From Promerops cafer (taxonomy: Eukaryota > Chordata > Aves > Passeriformes > Nectariniidae): 64,000 nt of DNA. The notes beneath the pieces are model-generated. The model was not told where the DNA came from. It did not search any database and was given only the letters and a program-made list of their open reading frames with translations. The DNA lies in the NCBI GenBank assembly GCA_013398275.1, contig VZSE01002721.1, forward strand, positions 214,859-278,858. Reading direction: 5' to 3'. Numbering within the stretch: the stretch's first letter is position 1; every line of letters starts with the position of its first letter. Positions 37,820-50,525 of this stretch are shown here, in pieces. The position numbers and the translations under genes were made by a program.

Positions 37820-39099
37820 GGATGAATAGTGCTCATACTTTAAGGAGACAATTGTCTACCAGAGAGAGTGCCAAGTTGATTTAACTTTGTATGGGCGTGA
37901 AAGAGTTTTTAAATGGTTGCTGTCAACTAGCATTGGCCCATAGCTGCTTGAAAATTGTTATAATCTGATTGGGATTACATCAAAATTTGTTCAAAAATCT
38001 TAGTCAATCACTGGGCTGCAGAGAGCATTAGTACCTCAGAAGTGATTGTCAGACAATCATCCGTGGTCTGTCAGAACTGTAAGCAGATGTGTCCTGGCTG
38101 AAAGTACATCGCGGCTTTTAAAATGGACTCCTTTTTGGCAGTACATGGCTAAATTGGTGAAAGAATACAGGATTTACGTTGTAATCTGCTCTTCCAGTTC
38201 CATTTAATGCCACAGCGTGTGTTTGAAACACTTAGTTGGGTGTGTAATACAGTGTAAAACCACAACTGTAGCCTGTCATTACTGTAGTGGCTACAGAGTT
38301 GAGCTACCATTTAGCCAAGCCAGCTACTTGGATTGTCCATTACCTGAAATTGTTTAAAAGTGGGCAGAATTTATGAAAATTGCATCGCTTCTTTGCTGAC
38401 CGAAATTCTTTTATGCATTTTTAGTTTTAGTGGTGGTTGAAAGAATGCTTACCTTCTAGGTACACCATTGGTTTAGTGCTGTGCTTTCATTCTTGATAGT
38501 GTAAGGATGGACCTTTTCTAAGCATAGTTTGGGCCCTGATATTTCTTTACTGCGCTTCTGAAGGGAAGAGAGAGGGTGAAAAAAAATTTAGAAAAAAACA
38601 TGTGGAGAAGATGCTCCCTGAAATTTCTCATGTTTCTTTTTCAGGGAGGCCAGGAAATCTGAGGAAAGAAGTTATTTCTGTCAAGAGCCTGACAAAATAT
38701 GGTTATTATCCTAAATGTGTAGAGAGGATGCTGTTGGCAAAATACTCAGTTTAAAGGAGAGAAAATTTTTCATGGGCATGGTAGTAAGTAGTGAGTATAT
38801 TTGGGGGCAGGGAGGAGGGTGTTTTCCTTGCTTCTCTGAGGTCATTAGGCCATTACAGCTGCAACAACATTGCTGCTAGCTTACATACATTTGTGGAGAA
38901 AAAAAGAAGCATTGTCATCTCAGTGCCTGGCTGGAATAAGTAGTTTGTTAAGCAGTGCTGTGAGATTGTTAGTTGTTTTAGGGACATCGCCATTAGTAGA
39001 TGTGCAACTATTAGTAAGTGTACTGTAGACATCAAAAGAAAAAAAGCAAAACAAGAGATTAGATTGGAGAAGATGAAGAAGAGGAGCTAGAATAACTTT

Positions 39100-40327
39100 C
39101 AAATATGAAAGACAGGATGTTGATTTGGATCTGTCAGCATAGCATAGAGAAGAAACCATGTTTAACCACCTTGTGTGATGAGATTGGCTGGGTAGATGAG
39201 AGAAGAGCAGTGAACATTGTTTATCTTGACTTCAGTGGGGCTTTCGGCGTGGTCTCCCATTATAAACAAACCTGTGAAGTGCATGCCAGGTGGGTGAACA
39301 GTGAAAGCATCTGACCTGATGGGCTCAAAGGGTTGGCATCAGTGCCACAACCTCACAAGTGGCTCGAAAGCTGGTGGCCAGTCACTAGCAGTGTACCCTG
39401 AGGCTCAGTACCAGAGACAATCCTGTTTAACACCTTTGTTACTGACCTGGGGGTCACACAGAGGTGCACCCTCAGCAAGGTTGCAGTAGGAGCTGATAGA
39501 CCAAAGAGGGTTGTGCTGATATCCAGAGGGACATTGACAGAGGAATTGTCTGATGGGAACCTCCAGAAGTTCCAGTAAAGGGAAATTCAGTGATCCTGGG
39601 GAGGAACAACTCCAGGCTCCAATATGTGGTAGGGTCCGATCAGTTGAAAAGAAAGTGCAGAAAAGGACCTGGGGGTCCTGGTGGGAAAGACGCATGTGAG
39701 CCATCAATGTGCACTTGCAACAAAGAAGGTCAGAAGTGTTCTGGATGCATTAGGAAAAGTTACCAGCAGATCAAGGTGGTGATCCTTTCCCCCTACTCAC
39801 CGCTGGTAAGGCCACGCTTCGAGTGCTGTGTGTTTCTGGGCTCCCCAGTATAGGAGAGACTTGGACATACGGGAGAGAGTCCAACAAAAGGCCACTAAGA
39901 TGACTAAGGTCTGGAGAATTTCTCTTATGAGGAGAAGCTGAGAAAGGTAGTATTGCTCAGCCTGGAGAAAAGAATGCTCAGGGGAACCCTATGTGTGTAA
40001 ATAACCTAATGGGGTGGAATAAAGAGTATAGGGTCAGGCTGGTCTCAATAGTTTCCACTGATAGCACATGAAGTAATGGGCACAAATTGTAATACAGGAA
40101 ATTCCATTAAAACATCAGAAAAAACAGAGGGTTTTTTATGTTAAGGGTGATAGATCGCTGGAACAGGTGGTCCAGAAAATGTTGTGGGTTCTCCATCCTT
40201 GGCAATAACTCAAAACCCAGCTGGACACAGCCCTGAGCAACTTGCTGTTATTGACATGCTTTGAGCAGGGGGGTTGGGGTAGGCATCCTCCAGATGTCCC
40301 TTCCAGTTTCAGCTGTTCTGTGATTTT
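39100..40327 (+). mobile_element. CR1 LINE with reverse-transcriptase remnant
   Basis: The longest younger CR1 copy here, about 1.2 kb and 5'-truncated inside the reverse-transcriptase domain. The frame at 39105-39314 carries the CR1 RT signature 'VNIVYLDFSGAF' (usually YLDFSKAFD, so the catalytic-motif neighbourhood is mutated), then frames break repeatedly. The C-terminal and 3' UTR landmarks follow in order: 'gggaggaacaactccaggct', 'tactcaccgctggtaaggcc', 'ctccccagtataggagagac', 'ctctcttatgaggagaag' with small losses, and the end 'tcccttccagtttcagctg' then 'ttctgtgatttt'. It is non-functional. Confidence 0.9.
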
Positions 40328-40434
40328 CATTAAATGATTTAAGAGGGCCAAACCAACAAGTGTGGCAGTTGAAATGAAACTAAATACAGGTGTTGAAAGG
40401 CAAAATATTTTTGTTTTTCATTCACAGACAAGTT

Positions 40435-40450
40435 TGTTTGTTTGTTTGTT
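40435..40450. repeat. short (GTTT)n microsatellite
   Basis: About four GTTT units, a minor simple repeat just after the CR1 copy. Confidence 0.8.
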
Positions 40451-41652
40451 CCTCCCAGCTTTCTTATGACAGCTTGGGAAGAGGAGAGGCAACTCTTTGC
40501 AACTGCATTGTTGTCTTGGGTGTCTTAGCTTTCTGCTATTAATATCAAGGCTGTGTATGGCTTTATTGTCAGCTGTGTCCTCTCACTCCTGCAGCAGCAG
40601 CAGTGAGGCTACTGTTAACTTTCCTGCTGCCCAGAAGACTGAGCATCACCAGAGGCTTTAAGACAAGGAAAAGTTTTCATCTTATATCTGGAAAGGTGTT
40701 TTTTCAACATCTGTAATTAGGGTAATTTTTTTTTCTTCTTAATGCTGTAAAAACATAGGATGTGAACACTTTGCTTGCTCCAATGGTCTTATTACCAATC
40801 TTGATGGTGGTTTTTTTTTTTTTTTCCTCCTTACATTTGATTTAAACATACTGAATTGATGAATCCATGCTGCTCTTCTGTTGGTATTAGAACTACAAGC
40901 TTCTGTTAGACTCATGCAAACTACCGAGGTGAAAAAGGAGCTGAAACAGTTTCATATGGATTTAAACACACTGTTATGTGTAATTGTAACATCCTGCCAG
41001 TAGAAATATTGTTGCAATGAACCTAGCATTTGAGCTTGCACCACGGAAAAGCACTTGATCACTTTGTAAGACTAATTTTCAACTCTGTATATGGGAGTTA
41101 AAAGAGATGAAAGTTGGCTCTATGTTGAAGAAAATTTGTGTGAATTTGAACCTGAGACTTAGATGTCGCTTAAAAACTTAGTATTGTAAAACTTCAACTT
41201 CACACAAAATTAGTGAGCCTAAAAATACTTGTGTACATTGTTTTAGTCCTTATCTCAAGCTGCCTGCTTGTTGGTTGTAATTTCCACAAAAGTTCTCAAT
41301 TGCAGAAAGATGTTAAAAGTTTTACTTCTCTTTAAATGCTGTCTCATTTGCAAATGAATAAGTGTGTCTTCACAAGCTCATTTGTGTTTTCTGGTAATTA
41401 GGACAGCTATTACATAGTTGAATGGCTACTGCTGCACAGGAGCATATATTTATGGAACTATTATTTACAGACTGGAAAGATGAGAGAGACTTTGATGCAA
41501 TTAAATGTTAGTAGTATTACTGTTATAATAAATTTTTATCATGTACTGATTTTCCTAAAGATAATGCTTAAAGCTTCTGTGGAAAAAATGAAAACCACTT
41601 CTATGTCTTTAGAGAGGCCTGCTTTGCACTTCAGAAGTACAGCTTTCCAAAC

Positions 41653-41670
41653 AGCAAGCAAGCAAGCAAG
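41653..41670. repeat. short (GCAA)n microsatellite
   Basis: Four to five GCAA units; a minor simple repeat. Confidence 0.8.
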
Positions 41671-41780
41671 GGTCATTGTACTGTAGATAGTGAGCAACAA
41701 ATACAACACCTAGCTAAGATATAAATTTGTGTGTTTGTGATCTGTAGTGTCTTAATCTGTATGTGACACTGTTTTTAAAA

Positions 41781-43080
41781 AAGGCTTCAGGATGGATCTG
41801 GGGAACTACAGATTACTAAGCCTGACATCTGTTCCAAGTAAATCAGTCAAAATAATAATAATGAAAATAACATGGATAAACATGATGTATTGAGGAAGAG
41901 TTAGAAGCCTGCTGTGAAGGGATGTCATGTTTTGCAAACTTACTGGCGGTTTTTTGAAGGCAAGTACATGAATAAGCAAGATCTGACAGAAGCAGTTTTC
42001 TTGGATGTCCAGCAAGCATTTGACAAGGACTACCACCAAAGAATTTTGAAGAAACGAAGCAGTCACAGGATAGGGGGACAGAATTTTATGTGGTTAAATT
42101 GATGACTGAAATATAAGAGGAAGAGTTGGAGTAAAGAGGAAGAGGGGCTCCAGGTAATAATTCTCCAGGGTTATGTAAATGGAGCATGTTCGAGTTAATA
42201 AGGTGTATAGAAGAAAAGTGAGCTCACAGACTTCACTGATGGGTAGCAGATGCAAAGGCAGACCCTAATGTTACACAGGGACCTGACATTGCTCAGCAAC
42301 CAGACGTTAAAATGGGAGATGAAATTTCCCATAAATTGCTTCATGTTCTATTTGGAGGTGGGGAAGAACAAGCTTGCCTTCTCATCTAAAAAGATGAGTT
42401 CAAAGCTGACTATTGCCACTAGGAACGGTTAGGAAAGAAAGGAAGAATAATGATTATAACTTTTAAGAAATTTAATCGTCTTATGCAGTTTTGCCCTGCT
42501 TACACCTATCCCTGTCATTGCTGTAAAAAGAACATAGCTGAAGTTTCAAGGAAGAGAAAGTCTGAAATATGGAACACTCTCTGTAAGAGGAGCAGCATGA
42601 ATTTGTTAAGGTAGAAAAGGTGACCAAAACTGGTGTGACAGCATCCTGTTAAGTGTTCAGCAACCAATGGGACAAAAATAGGGGGTGTTTATTCACTGTC
42701 TTTTTTTAGTGCACGCACGCTAAGAGGTATCTAATGAAAATAGCAGCTGATGAATTGAAAACAGACAAAAGGAGGTGGTTCCCAACAGAACGTGTAATTA
42801 AGCTATAGAATTTCTTGCCTCAGGAATTTAAGGAGTCTAAACATTACATCAGTGTAGAGGGAAACTGCTGTTTTGTGGAAGAATCATCAAATACCTACCT
42901 ATCCTTGTTCAGGAAATCCTCCTTCTGCAAACTGTTGGAGGATCAAGGAATATTCTCGGGAAACGTTGCTGCTTATTTCTTGTATTCTTGCATGCTCCAC
43001 TCTTTGCTGTTTGTAGTGGGAGGGTATTTTAATGGACATGGACCTATGGGTCTTGCTTAGTATAGCCATTACTTTGTTTC
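41781..43080 (+). mobile_element. ancient CR1-type LINE, about 1.3 kb, diverged
   Basis: Starts with 'ggaactacagattactaagc' and 'ctgacatctgttcc', the LINE motif before the RT palm. At 41914-42102 a frame retains 'EAVFLDVQQAFDK', corresponding to the RT motif (F/Y)LDxxKAFD. Later come 'aaaatgggagatgaaatttcc', 'ggaggtggttcccaacagaac', 'gtaattaagctatagaatttc' and 'ttgcctcaggaattt', collinear with the older CR1 3' part. It ends with 'gacctatgggtcttgctta' and 'gtatagccattactttg', the counterpart of 'ggtctgacccagtatggcc...' tails. It is far more diverged than the neighbouring copies and belongs to an older subfamily. Confidence 0.7.
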
Positions 43081-43246
43081 AAAGCCTGCCCTATTTTTAT
43101 TTTTATTTCTCTGTTACTAGTTTTCCAGAATCCTTTCTAAGAGTAGCACTCAAATTCTGGCCCACACTGGGGTGCTGAGATGTTTAAGGAGGGTTTTAAG
43201 GCCACTGGTTGCATACTCTTTTCTTTGTGAGACCTTGTGCGTGCCA

Positions 43247-43278
43247 CCAAAATATAAAATCTCCAAAATATAAAATCT
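43247..43278. repeat. 16-bp perfect tandem duplication
   Basis: CCAAAATATAAAATCT is present twice head to tail with no mismatch, suggesting a recent slippage event or polymorphic indel. Confidence 0.85.
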
Positions 43279-46200
43279 GATCATGTTCAGACCAGGGATA
43301 GGACTGCAGGTACGTGTCAGTCAATGGCTTAATTTTGTAAGACTTGATCCTCTTACTGGTGCCTAGAACATTTTGGTCATGTAATGGATGTTCTAAGGAA
43401 GAGGTGGTTTTGAGTGTGTATAGGTCGAACAAATGCATGGCTTGGGCTGACTGTAGGCAGATTATTCCTGCTCTCCCTTTGGACTCCCTTGCAGTGATTT
43501 TCTATTGCAGTTCCTCCTCCAGACATGATTATTGATAAAAATATACTTTTCTGTGTCTCTAATGACTATTGAAATTATCAAGAGATCTTGCTACTTGTAA
43601 ACTAAGAAGTAATACTGTGTTGTATGGCAATATTCCACTTCAGAATTTTCACACTATTTGAAACAAGAGACTGCTATTTAGTATAGCTGCCCTGTTCCTT
43701 TTGTGAAGGTGGCAGCTCTGCAAATAACAGGTTTTAACTGTTTGGTTCAATCATAGTAGATTGTTTTGATTTAGTAGTATACTTTACTGTGTAACTGATT
43801 ACTAAATTCTTAGTTCCTGCTTTCTGTAGAAACATTTTTGAAGTTTAGGCTGAGGTTAAAGAATTAGTAGACTTCATAAAATATTTTCATCCAGTTACAC
43901 ATCATTTTTTGAAGATAGGGACTTCCTGAGAGCTTTCCTTATATAGTTGCCATATTTTAAAATAATTATTTCATATTCAACAGATAACAAGATTTGTACA
44001 AAGGTATCAGAAGCATGTGTAATTTTATTTGAAAGGTGTGTTTATTTTTCCGTGAACAAACATCTATCTGTTGTGCAGGGGGAAAACAGTGGGTGCTAAT
44101 ATTTACATACAACTTAAGCTAATTCCATTTGCTAATTTGTGACAGTGCTGCTTCTCACCCTGTTGAAGGACAACTTTTCTAGCCTGATTTTTTTGAGTCA
44201 GTGGAAGGAGATGACCAGTAGGCATGCCATGGCACTTAAACTTGTGCATTAGCTGTCAGGAGACAGGTTGGTTAACGCCATCTTTGGCTGCCTGTATATG
44301 AGCTGGTTCTCTAGGCTCCCATTATAGTCAGTGGAGAGAAATAAGCACTTTCACTGCATGATTCATCTCACCCCCAGATGGATGTCTAAATTTGGAAGAT
44401 GAATTCCACCTGAAGTCCATTACCAAATATAAATGTCATTAGTTTAAACTAGGGAATTATTTTTAAAGGACAGTCAAGCGACTGGCACAGCAATTGAGTA
44501 GAAGTCTTTTGTTTTCTTACATGAATTTTGTGTTGTTTGGAACTGCACTGCCTTTACAGCAGGTTTGAAAGTTACAAGTCAGATATATTCACATTGGTTA
44601 ATTTCTAAGTATCTATCTCTGCCAGGCTATCTGACTCTTCCTGACAAATGGTTTGATTGCTGGAGTAAGGAGATGACAACAGGATTATGTGCCCTGCTCT
44701 TCTCATTGTGCTAGTCCCTGTTGTCAGAAAGATGTCTTTCTACTCAGAACTTTCTGCTAAACATTAGAAATTGAAAAAAAAGAACAAATTCAGTGTCCTT
44801 AAAATCATTGCTCTTCTACAGGAGCCTGTGTCTCTACAATGGTTACACACAAAGTCTGTGTGAAGTGATCCAGCCTTCAAATTTTCACGTACAAAAAGTA
44901 GGCAGTGCAAATACGTTTTTTCTTTCTGTTTGTCTGGAACAGACTCTTGGTATGACTGGTATCCTTTTAAAGTACTTTTCATGGTGTGCCATGCTCACAC
45001 ACACACACAACCCGCTCCCCCCGCCCCTTCATTTTTCCTGTTTATAGGTCTTGATTCCTGTCATGGACAATCTCCTATTCTTTTATCTTTTTTTTTCCTT
45101 TTGGAAACTCTGCTTTTTGTGTCATGATTTGTGGCAGCTTTTTCCTCATGATTACACTGATCAAGTCCTGCCATCAGATTCTATCCTAATACTTGAATCA
45201 AGTATAAAGAATTATTACAATCCCATTGCTATTGTACTACTTTTATTTTTCTATACCGTTTACTACTCTTATGTTCAGTTATTTATTAAGGATGGTAGAG
45301 TTCTGTCAGGTTTGTTGTGTTTGGGGTTTTTTTTTGCATTGAAATGAGTATTTTTTAGTTCCTGCATCAGCCTGAAGGTTCTAGAAAAGTAGTTTAGGGT
45401 TACAAAATAACTCACAAGAACATTTGAGGTTATGTATATAATAGACAAGTGTATCCTTTGAACATTTTACTCCACCAGATACAGCCATGGTGGGGAGAGG
45501 AGTTCCTTACTCGGAGCTTAGTGGAAATCAGTGGCTGGAAACTTGGACTCAAGAGGTTATTTGGGTTCCTAATTGGGAGAACTGGATATTGTACAGATGT
45601 TGTATGGGGCTCCTTGCTTGTACTGACAAAGATGTAAAGCAGATCTTAACTCTCCTGACAAAAATAGCAGAAGTCAGAAGTAATAGCTTTGTCAAGCTAT
45701 GGAAAGATATGAGGGCAGGTAAAACACATCACCAGCCCTTAGCACTAGCAGAGGATTTATCAAATAGAAATTGCCAGGCACTTTTAGAAAAAAAATATTC
45801 CCTCAAAGAGGGGATATAAAAAACCCCATTAGTCTCTACCAGTTGTGAGTGGCTGGATAATTCTTCCTATTCCTAGCCTGGCAGTTTAATGCTGGTTGTT
45901 GTATGAGCAGAAAATGCAAACCCATCATTTTGTGTGAAAAGGAGCAATTGCTGAGGTCTCAATTTGATGTTGAATAGGACTTTGCTTGGGGACAATATCC
46001 CTTCTTCCTGTTGAGTTACAGCCAGCCAGTACTTAGTAGAAATATGAAGTTCTATCTACTGCTTCCCTGTAGACAGTTCCAAAGGGCTTCCCTTCTGTGT
46101 ATTTCTCATTTCTTCTTACTGTGTATTTGGGGTTTTGTATTGTATTGTGCAGATCTTACCTTAGACCAGTCACCAATGAACTGTGCCACTCCTTTGGTGG

Positions 46201-48851
46201 CTGCAGGTACAGGTATTTACATCTAATTCTGCTCAGGCTCAGAGTTATCCCTTTTAGTACTACTCTTTGTGAGTAGCAGTAGGTTGTGGCAAGCAGTCCA
46301 CAGATTGTGCCAAACAGCTAAACTCATTTTTCAGCCGATCCATTTAGTGTTTAGTCCAAAAGACAGTGTTAAAAAATATGCAAAATTAATTCTTAAAGCT
46401 AACTTGTGGAATGATAGTATTGCATTGCTTCCTGCTGGAAAGATGACATTTAGAAGTATTAACTTTATAAAGCTGGTAAGGACTTAAGGAATTTTGGAAG
46501 TTTAGGAGCTTAGCAAAGAAATCCCATTTCTGCTGCATAAGGATGACGTAACTTTCTCTCAGATACATCTTCCTACTTCAACTTATGAGAAATGAGAAAT
46601 ACAAGTTTCTACATATCTGTAAACCATCAGTATAAGAAGAACTGAAACACTGACATGAGTAAGAAAACTACATAAAAGGACTTAAAATACGTCTCCCCCA
46701 CCTTCCAGAAGAGACGCAGAACAATGGCAAGACTTTTTTCTTGTTTTGTGGTGACATGATAAAATGGCCTTATTTTAAGTGCTTATATTTTTTATTTTGT
46801 TTTCAATAAATACTTGGGCTTATTGAAATTTTCAGTCAGAGACTTAAATCTGCAGAAAAGTGGTTTTCATTTAAGCTGTTTTAATCATACTGCTTATTTT
46901 TGAAGATCAGCAGTTCTGTCATCGAAGTATCTCTATCAGGCAGCATCAGTTCTTTTTGAATAGTGTAAATTTGTTGTTTCCTTGCTACTCATGACTGAAA
47001 TCATTCTGACCTGTGACCAAAATTTTAAAAACTCGTGCATGTTACTGAGGAGTAAGTTGTTTGACATGCATGCTTCTGCTAAATCCCTAATCTTCCTTCC
47101 ACCCTTCAATTTAATATTTAATTGAAATGGAAATTGTCCTTCCTTCTGGCAGTACTTCTGGAATCAAAAGAATATTGCTAAAAGCCCTGCTTACTGGTTA
47201 GGAACAATAAAATTTGTTATTAAAAACCAGTTAATTAGCCTGAAGAGAATTCTTAAACATACATTGTTTACTCCTGAAAACAAGGTACCAGAGTGATTGA
47301 GAATACAAAATGGCCAAGGCTTTTACTTACCTATTTAGAAAAGCATTGCCTGAACTGGTTAATAAAAACTGAAGGGTGTCTTTGTGCTGTGGTGTCCTTT
47401 TGGAAGTTAACAGTATTTACTTACATGAAATGTGTCAAAACTATTTCCTATTGCTCTTTGATTATTAGTGGTTTGTTTCTCTTTTAAAGACAACTTTCAG
47501 CCCTCTAGTTGTTGTTTTAGCATCTCTTCTCTCTTTTACTCACCCTTCTCTTACCTCCTACTGTTTTATTTGGTATCCTGTACCATGGCTAAAACTTACT
47601 AAAGTTATCTGTCATGTTCCTTTGCTCATGTTCAGGGAGTAGTGACTGATGATGTGTGTTGCATGTTGTTGGCCAGTTCACACTTGGAATGTGCTAAATT
47701 AGAGGGAAGGCCCATTGACTAATATGGAAAACCTTTTAAAAAGAGAAACAGAAAACTGATGTCATCTCTAATATATCATTAGAAGACTTCAGCATTGGTT
47801 TTGAGCTGTATGTTGATAAAGCTCCCCATCATAGGAAATACTAAGATGGTTTCCCTCTGTTTCACTCCATCAAATAAGAACACCCTCAGGAAAAGTTTGT
47901 CTTTGACGTCTTTTGCAGAAATGCTTTTATGAACTGTGTTTAAAGCCCTTTCAGTGGTTTTAAGTGGTAGAGTGAAAATCAGCAGAAGGTGAGTCGAAAT
48001 GAAAGCAAAGAGAGAATGGGAAGCAAACACTATGTGGTTCCACATTACAAGCCATCATTACAGGCTTGGTACACTTGGTACAAGTTTCTCTAATTGCTAG
48101 CCTGGAGCTGGAAAGGGTTTCATATTTTGATCCCTTAAGCAAATGAAACAACATAAATGTAAAGGAAGGTAGTATCCTGGTTTTAGAAAGCAAAGAATGA
48201 ATATTCTTTTTTTTTCTGTAGCAAGTTAATGAAATGACTAGTGAAATGCCCACATTTGGAACAAAACTTTTCTGTTGGAGACAGAGAATACACCTACTTT
48301 GCAGAAACCAACCCTTGTTTAGGACAAGTGGCTGTAACCTACAAATAAGTCAGTCCTGCATACAAAGACTGGAAGAATGTGAGTGCTTTCCTGTGGTGAT
48401 GTGCTTGCTGAGGTGCAGCAGAAATGTCTTCATCCTGCAGAAGCACATGAACTTGGAAGGTAGAGCTGCAGCATAGCTGAGATCCATACACATTGTGAAA
48501 CACAGTGCAAGGTCCAAATTTGGCAGATGATGAACAAGGCAATGCAGTATTGGAGATAATCGTAAGAAACTCTGGACTCTTACTGTGTCCTTTTGTCTCC
48601 ACTTTCAGATGAGTGATAGACTTGTAATTTTTTTTTTTTTTTCCAAATTTGTCTCACAGCTCCAGGATTAGACTTATCTGGATTAACTGAGAGTCATGTC
48701 TGTTCAATACAGGAAAAAAATATTATTGTACTTTCAGCAAGAAGGATATGCACCATGCTTTCAGGATATGGAAATTTCTGTTCAAGAAGAGTGCTGAGAA
48801 AGACCTAAGAATCGTAATGCTGCTGTCAAAATAAATACTGAAGATCTCAAA

Positions 48852-49612
48852 TGGGCCCAGGAAACATCATGTTTTTCCACAAAGTCAAGTGCAAGGTCCT
48901 GTTCCTGGATCAGGGAAATCCCCAGTAGCAATACAGACTGGAGGAGGAATTAATTGAGAGCAGCCCTGCAAAGAAAAAGATAGATGTTGGTGGATGGAAA
49001 ATTGTGCGTGAGGTGACCATATCCTGGGCAGCATCAGAAGTGTGGCCAGTAGGTCAGGGGAGGTGATTCTGCCCCTCTGCTCTGCTCTGGTGACACCCCA
49101 CCTGGAGTGCTGTGTCCAGCTCTGGGGCCCTGAACAAAAGAACAGTGTAGAAGTGTTAGAGCAGGCCCAGGGGAGACCACGAAGATGATCGGAGGACTGG
49201 GGCACCTCTCCTATGAGGACAGGCTGAGAGAGTTTGGATTGTGTGGTCTTGAGAGGAAGTGGCTTCAGGAAGAGTTATTGTGGACTTTCAGTATATAAGT
49301 GGAGCATGTTAGAAGCATGGAGAGAGACTTTTACCAGGGCCTGTAGTGACAGATCAAGGGGTAGCAAGTTTTAAACTGAAAAAGCATATCTTGGTATCAG
49401 ACACAAGTGAGAAGTATTTCAGGATCAGGGTGGTGAGACACTGTAGCAGATCACTCAGAGTTGTTGTGGATGCCCCATCCCTGGAAGTGTTCACAGCCAG
49501 GTTGCGTGGGGCCCTGCGCAACCTGAAAGATATCCCTGCTCAGGGTCACGTGGGCTGGAACTAAATGATCTTTGAAGATCCTTCCCAATCCCAAACATTC
49601 TGTGATTATATG
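48852..49612 (+). mobile_element. CR1 LINE, about 0.75 kb 3' fragment
   Basis: Runs from 'gggcccaggaaacatcatg' through 'agtcaagtgcaaggtcctg', 'ggaggtgattctgcccctct', 'cacctggagtgctgtgtcc', 'gaagatgatcggaggactg', 'gcacctctcctatgaggac' and 'gtggatgccccatccctgg' to the tail 'aaacattctgtgattatatg'. Small deletions break the frame, for example around 48980-49020. It is a 5'-truncated, inactive copy with the standard CR1 octamer-type end. Confidence 0.92.
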
Positions 49613-50499
49613 AAAGAAGGATTAAGGAATATCCCCTACCTTGAATGCTAAGTCTGTTCCTAGTGATCACTGTTAATTGGAGTTTCTGAAAAAACTGAGG
49701 GATCATGGGGAAAATGAGGTGATTGAGTGACTGAAGAGCCGCTTGATGGACTGGAGCCTAGTGGGACTGCATGGGTCTTGTCAAAGGGAAGGTTTAAGCG
49801 AGCTGTGATCTTCCTTGCAAGGAAGAGGAACAGGGTAGTGGTAGGGCTCCAAGACAAAGGTGTTTTCTGGACGTTGGCATTAAATTCAGATGGGATGTGA
49901 GGCATGTACTTTTAGTGGTTACTGTGTTCAAAATGTAGGACTTGTCCAGACTGTGGGCGGGCTTTCCGTAACAGTCATTTCAAATGAGTTTGGGCATGTG
50001 TGTACATTCAAGACCATAAAAGGAAAAATTAATTTAGGGCAGCCCTATGGCCTCTATTGTGCAAGATGCCTGACAAGCTAATTAAGATAATTTCACCTGG
50101 TCTTCTTGCCTATGAACACTATTATATCTGTCAGTAGAGAAACAATAGAAGAGCACTAATGATAGCTATTAGGGTAATAATTCTTGATTAGTTAAAAATC
50201 ATCCAGCTCTTTCCTTTTCGCAAGGGTGTTATTTAGCAGGTGTCATCTTTTTTGTTTGTTTGAATTTCTTTACAATTTAATTGTACTTTTCACTTTTTTT
50301 ATGTACGAAGAAAAAACACAAGGTATTGATTAATGAAGAACAATGTACGTATGTTTGCAATTGTTTATACACACTTTCACTTTTTGTTTCAGTCCAAAGG
50401 CTGATATTTTCCAGCTGTATTATTGAAATCCTGATGTTGAGCAAAGAGCTATATCTGGGTATATGGTCCTTGAATAAATTAGCTGCAACATTTTGTCAG

Positions 50500-50525
50500 T
50501 AATTGGACTTAATAATTGGACTTAA
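50500..50525. repeat. 13-bp perfect tandem duplication
   Basis: TAATTGGACTTAA occurs twice head to tail without mismatch in otherwise unique intronic sequence. Confidence 0.85.

Noticed and set aside
39105..39853. Several open frames between 39.1 and 39.9 kb as host genes
   Set aside because: They are fragments of the CR1 reverse-transcriptase region and its antisense.
45487..45819. 110-codon Trp-rich frame on the + strand
   Set aside because: The Trp content is odd, but no family match and no supporting gene signals.
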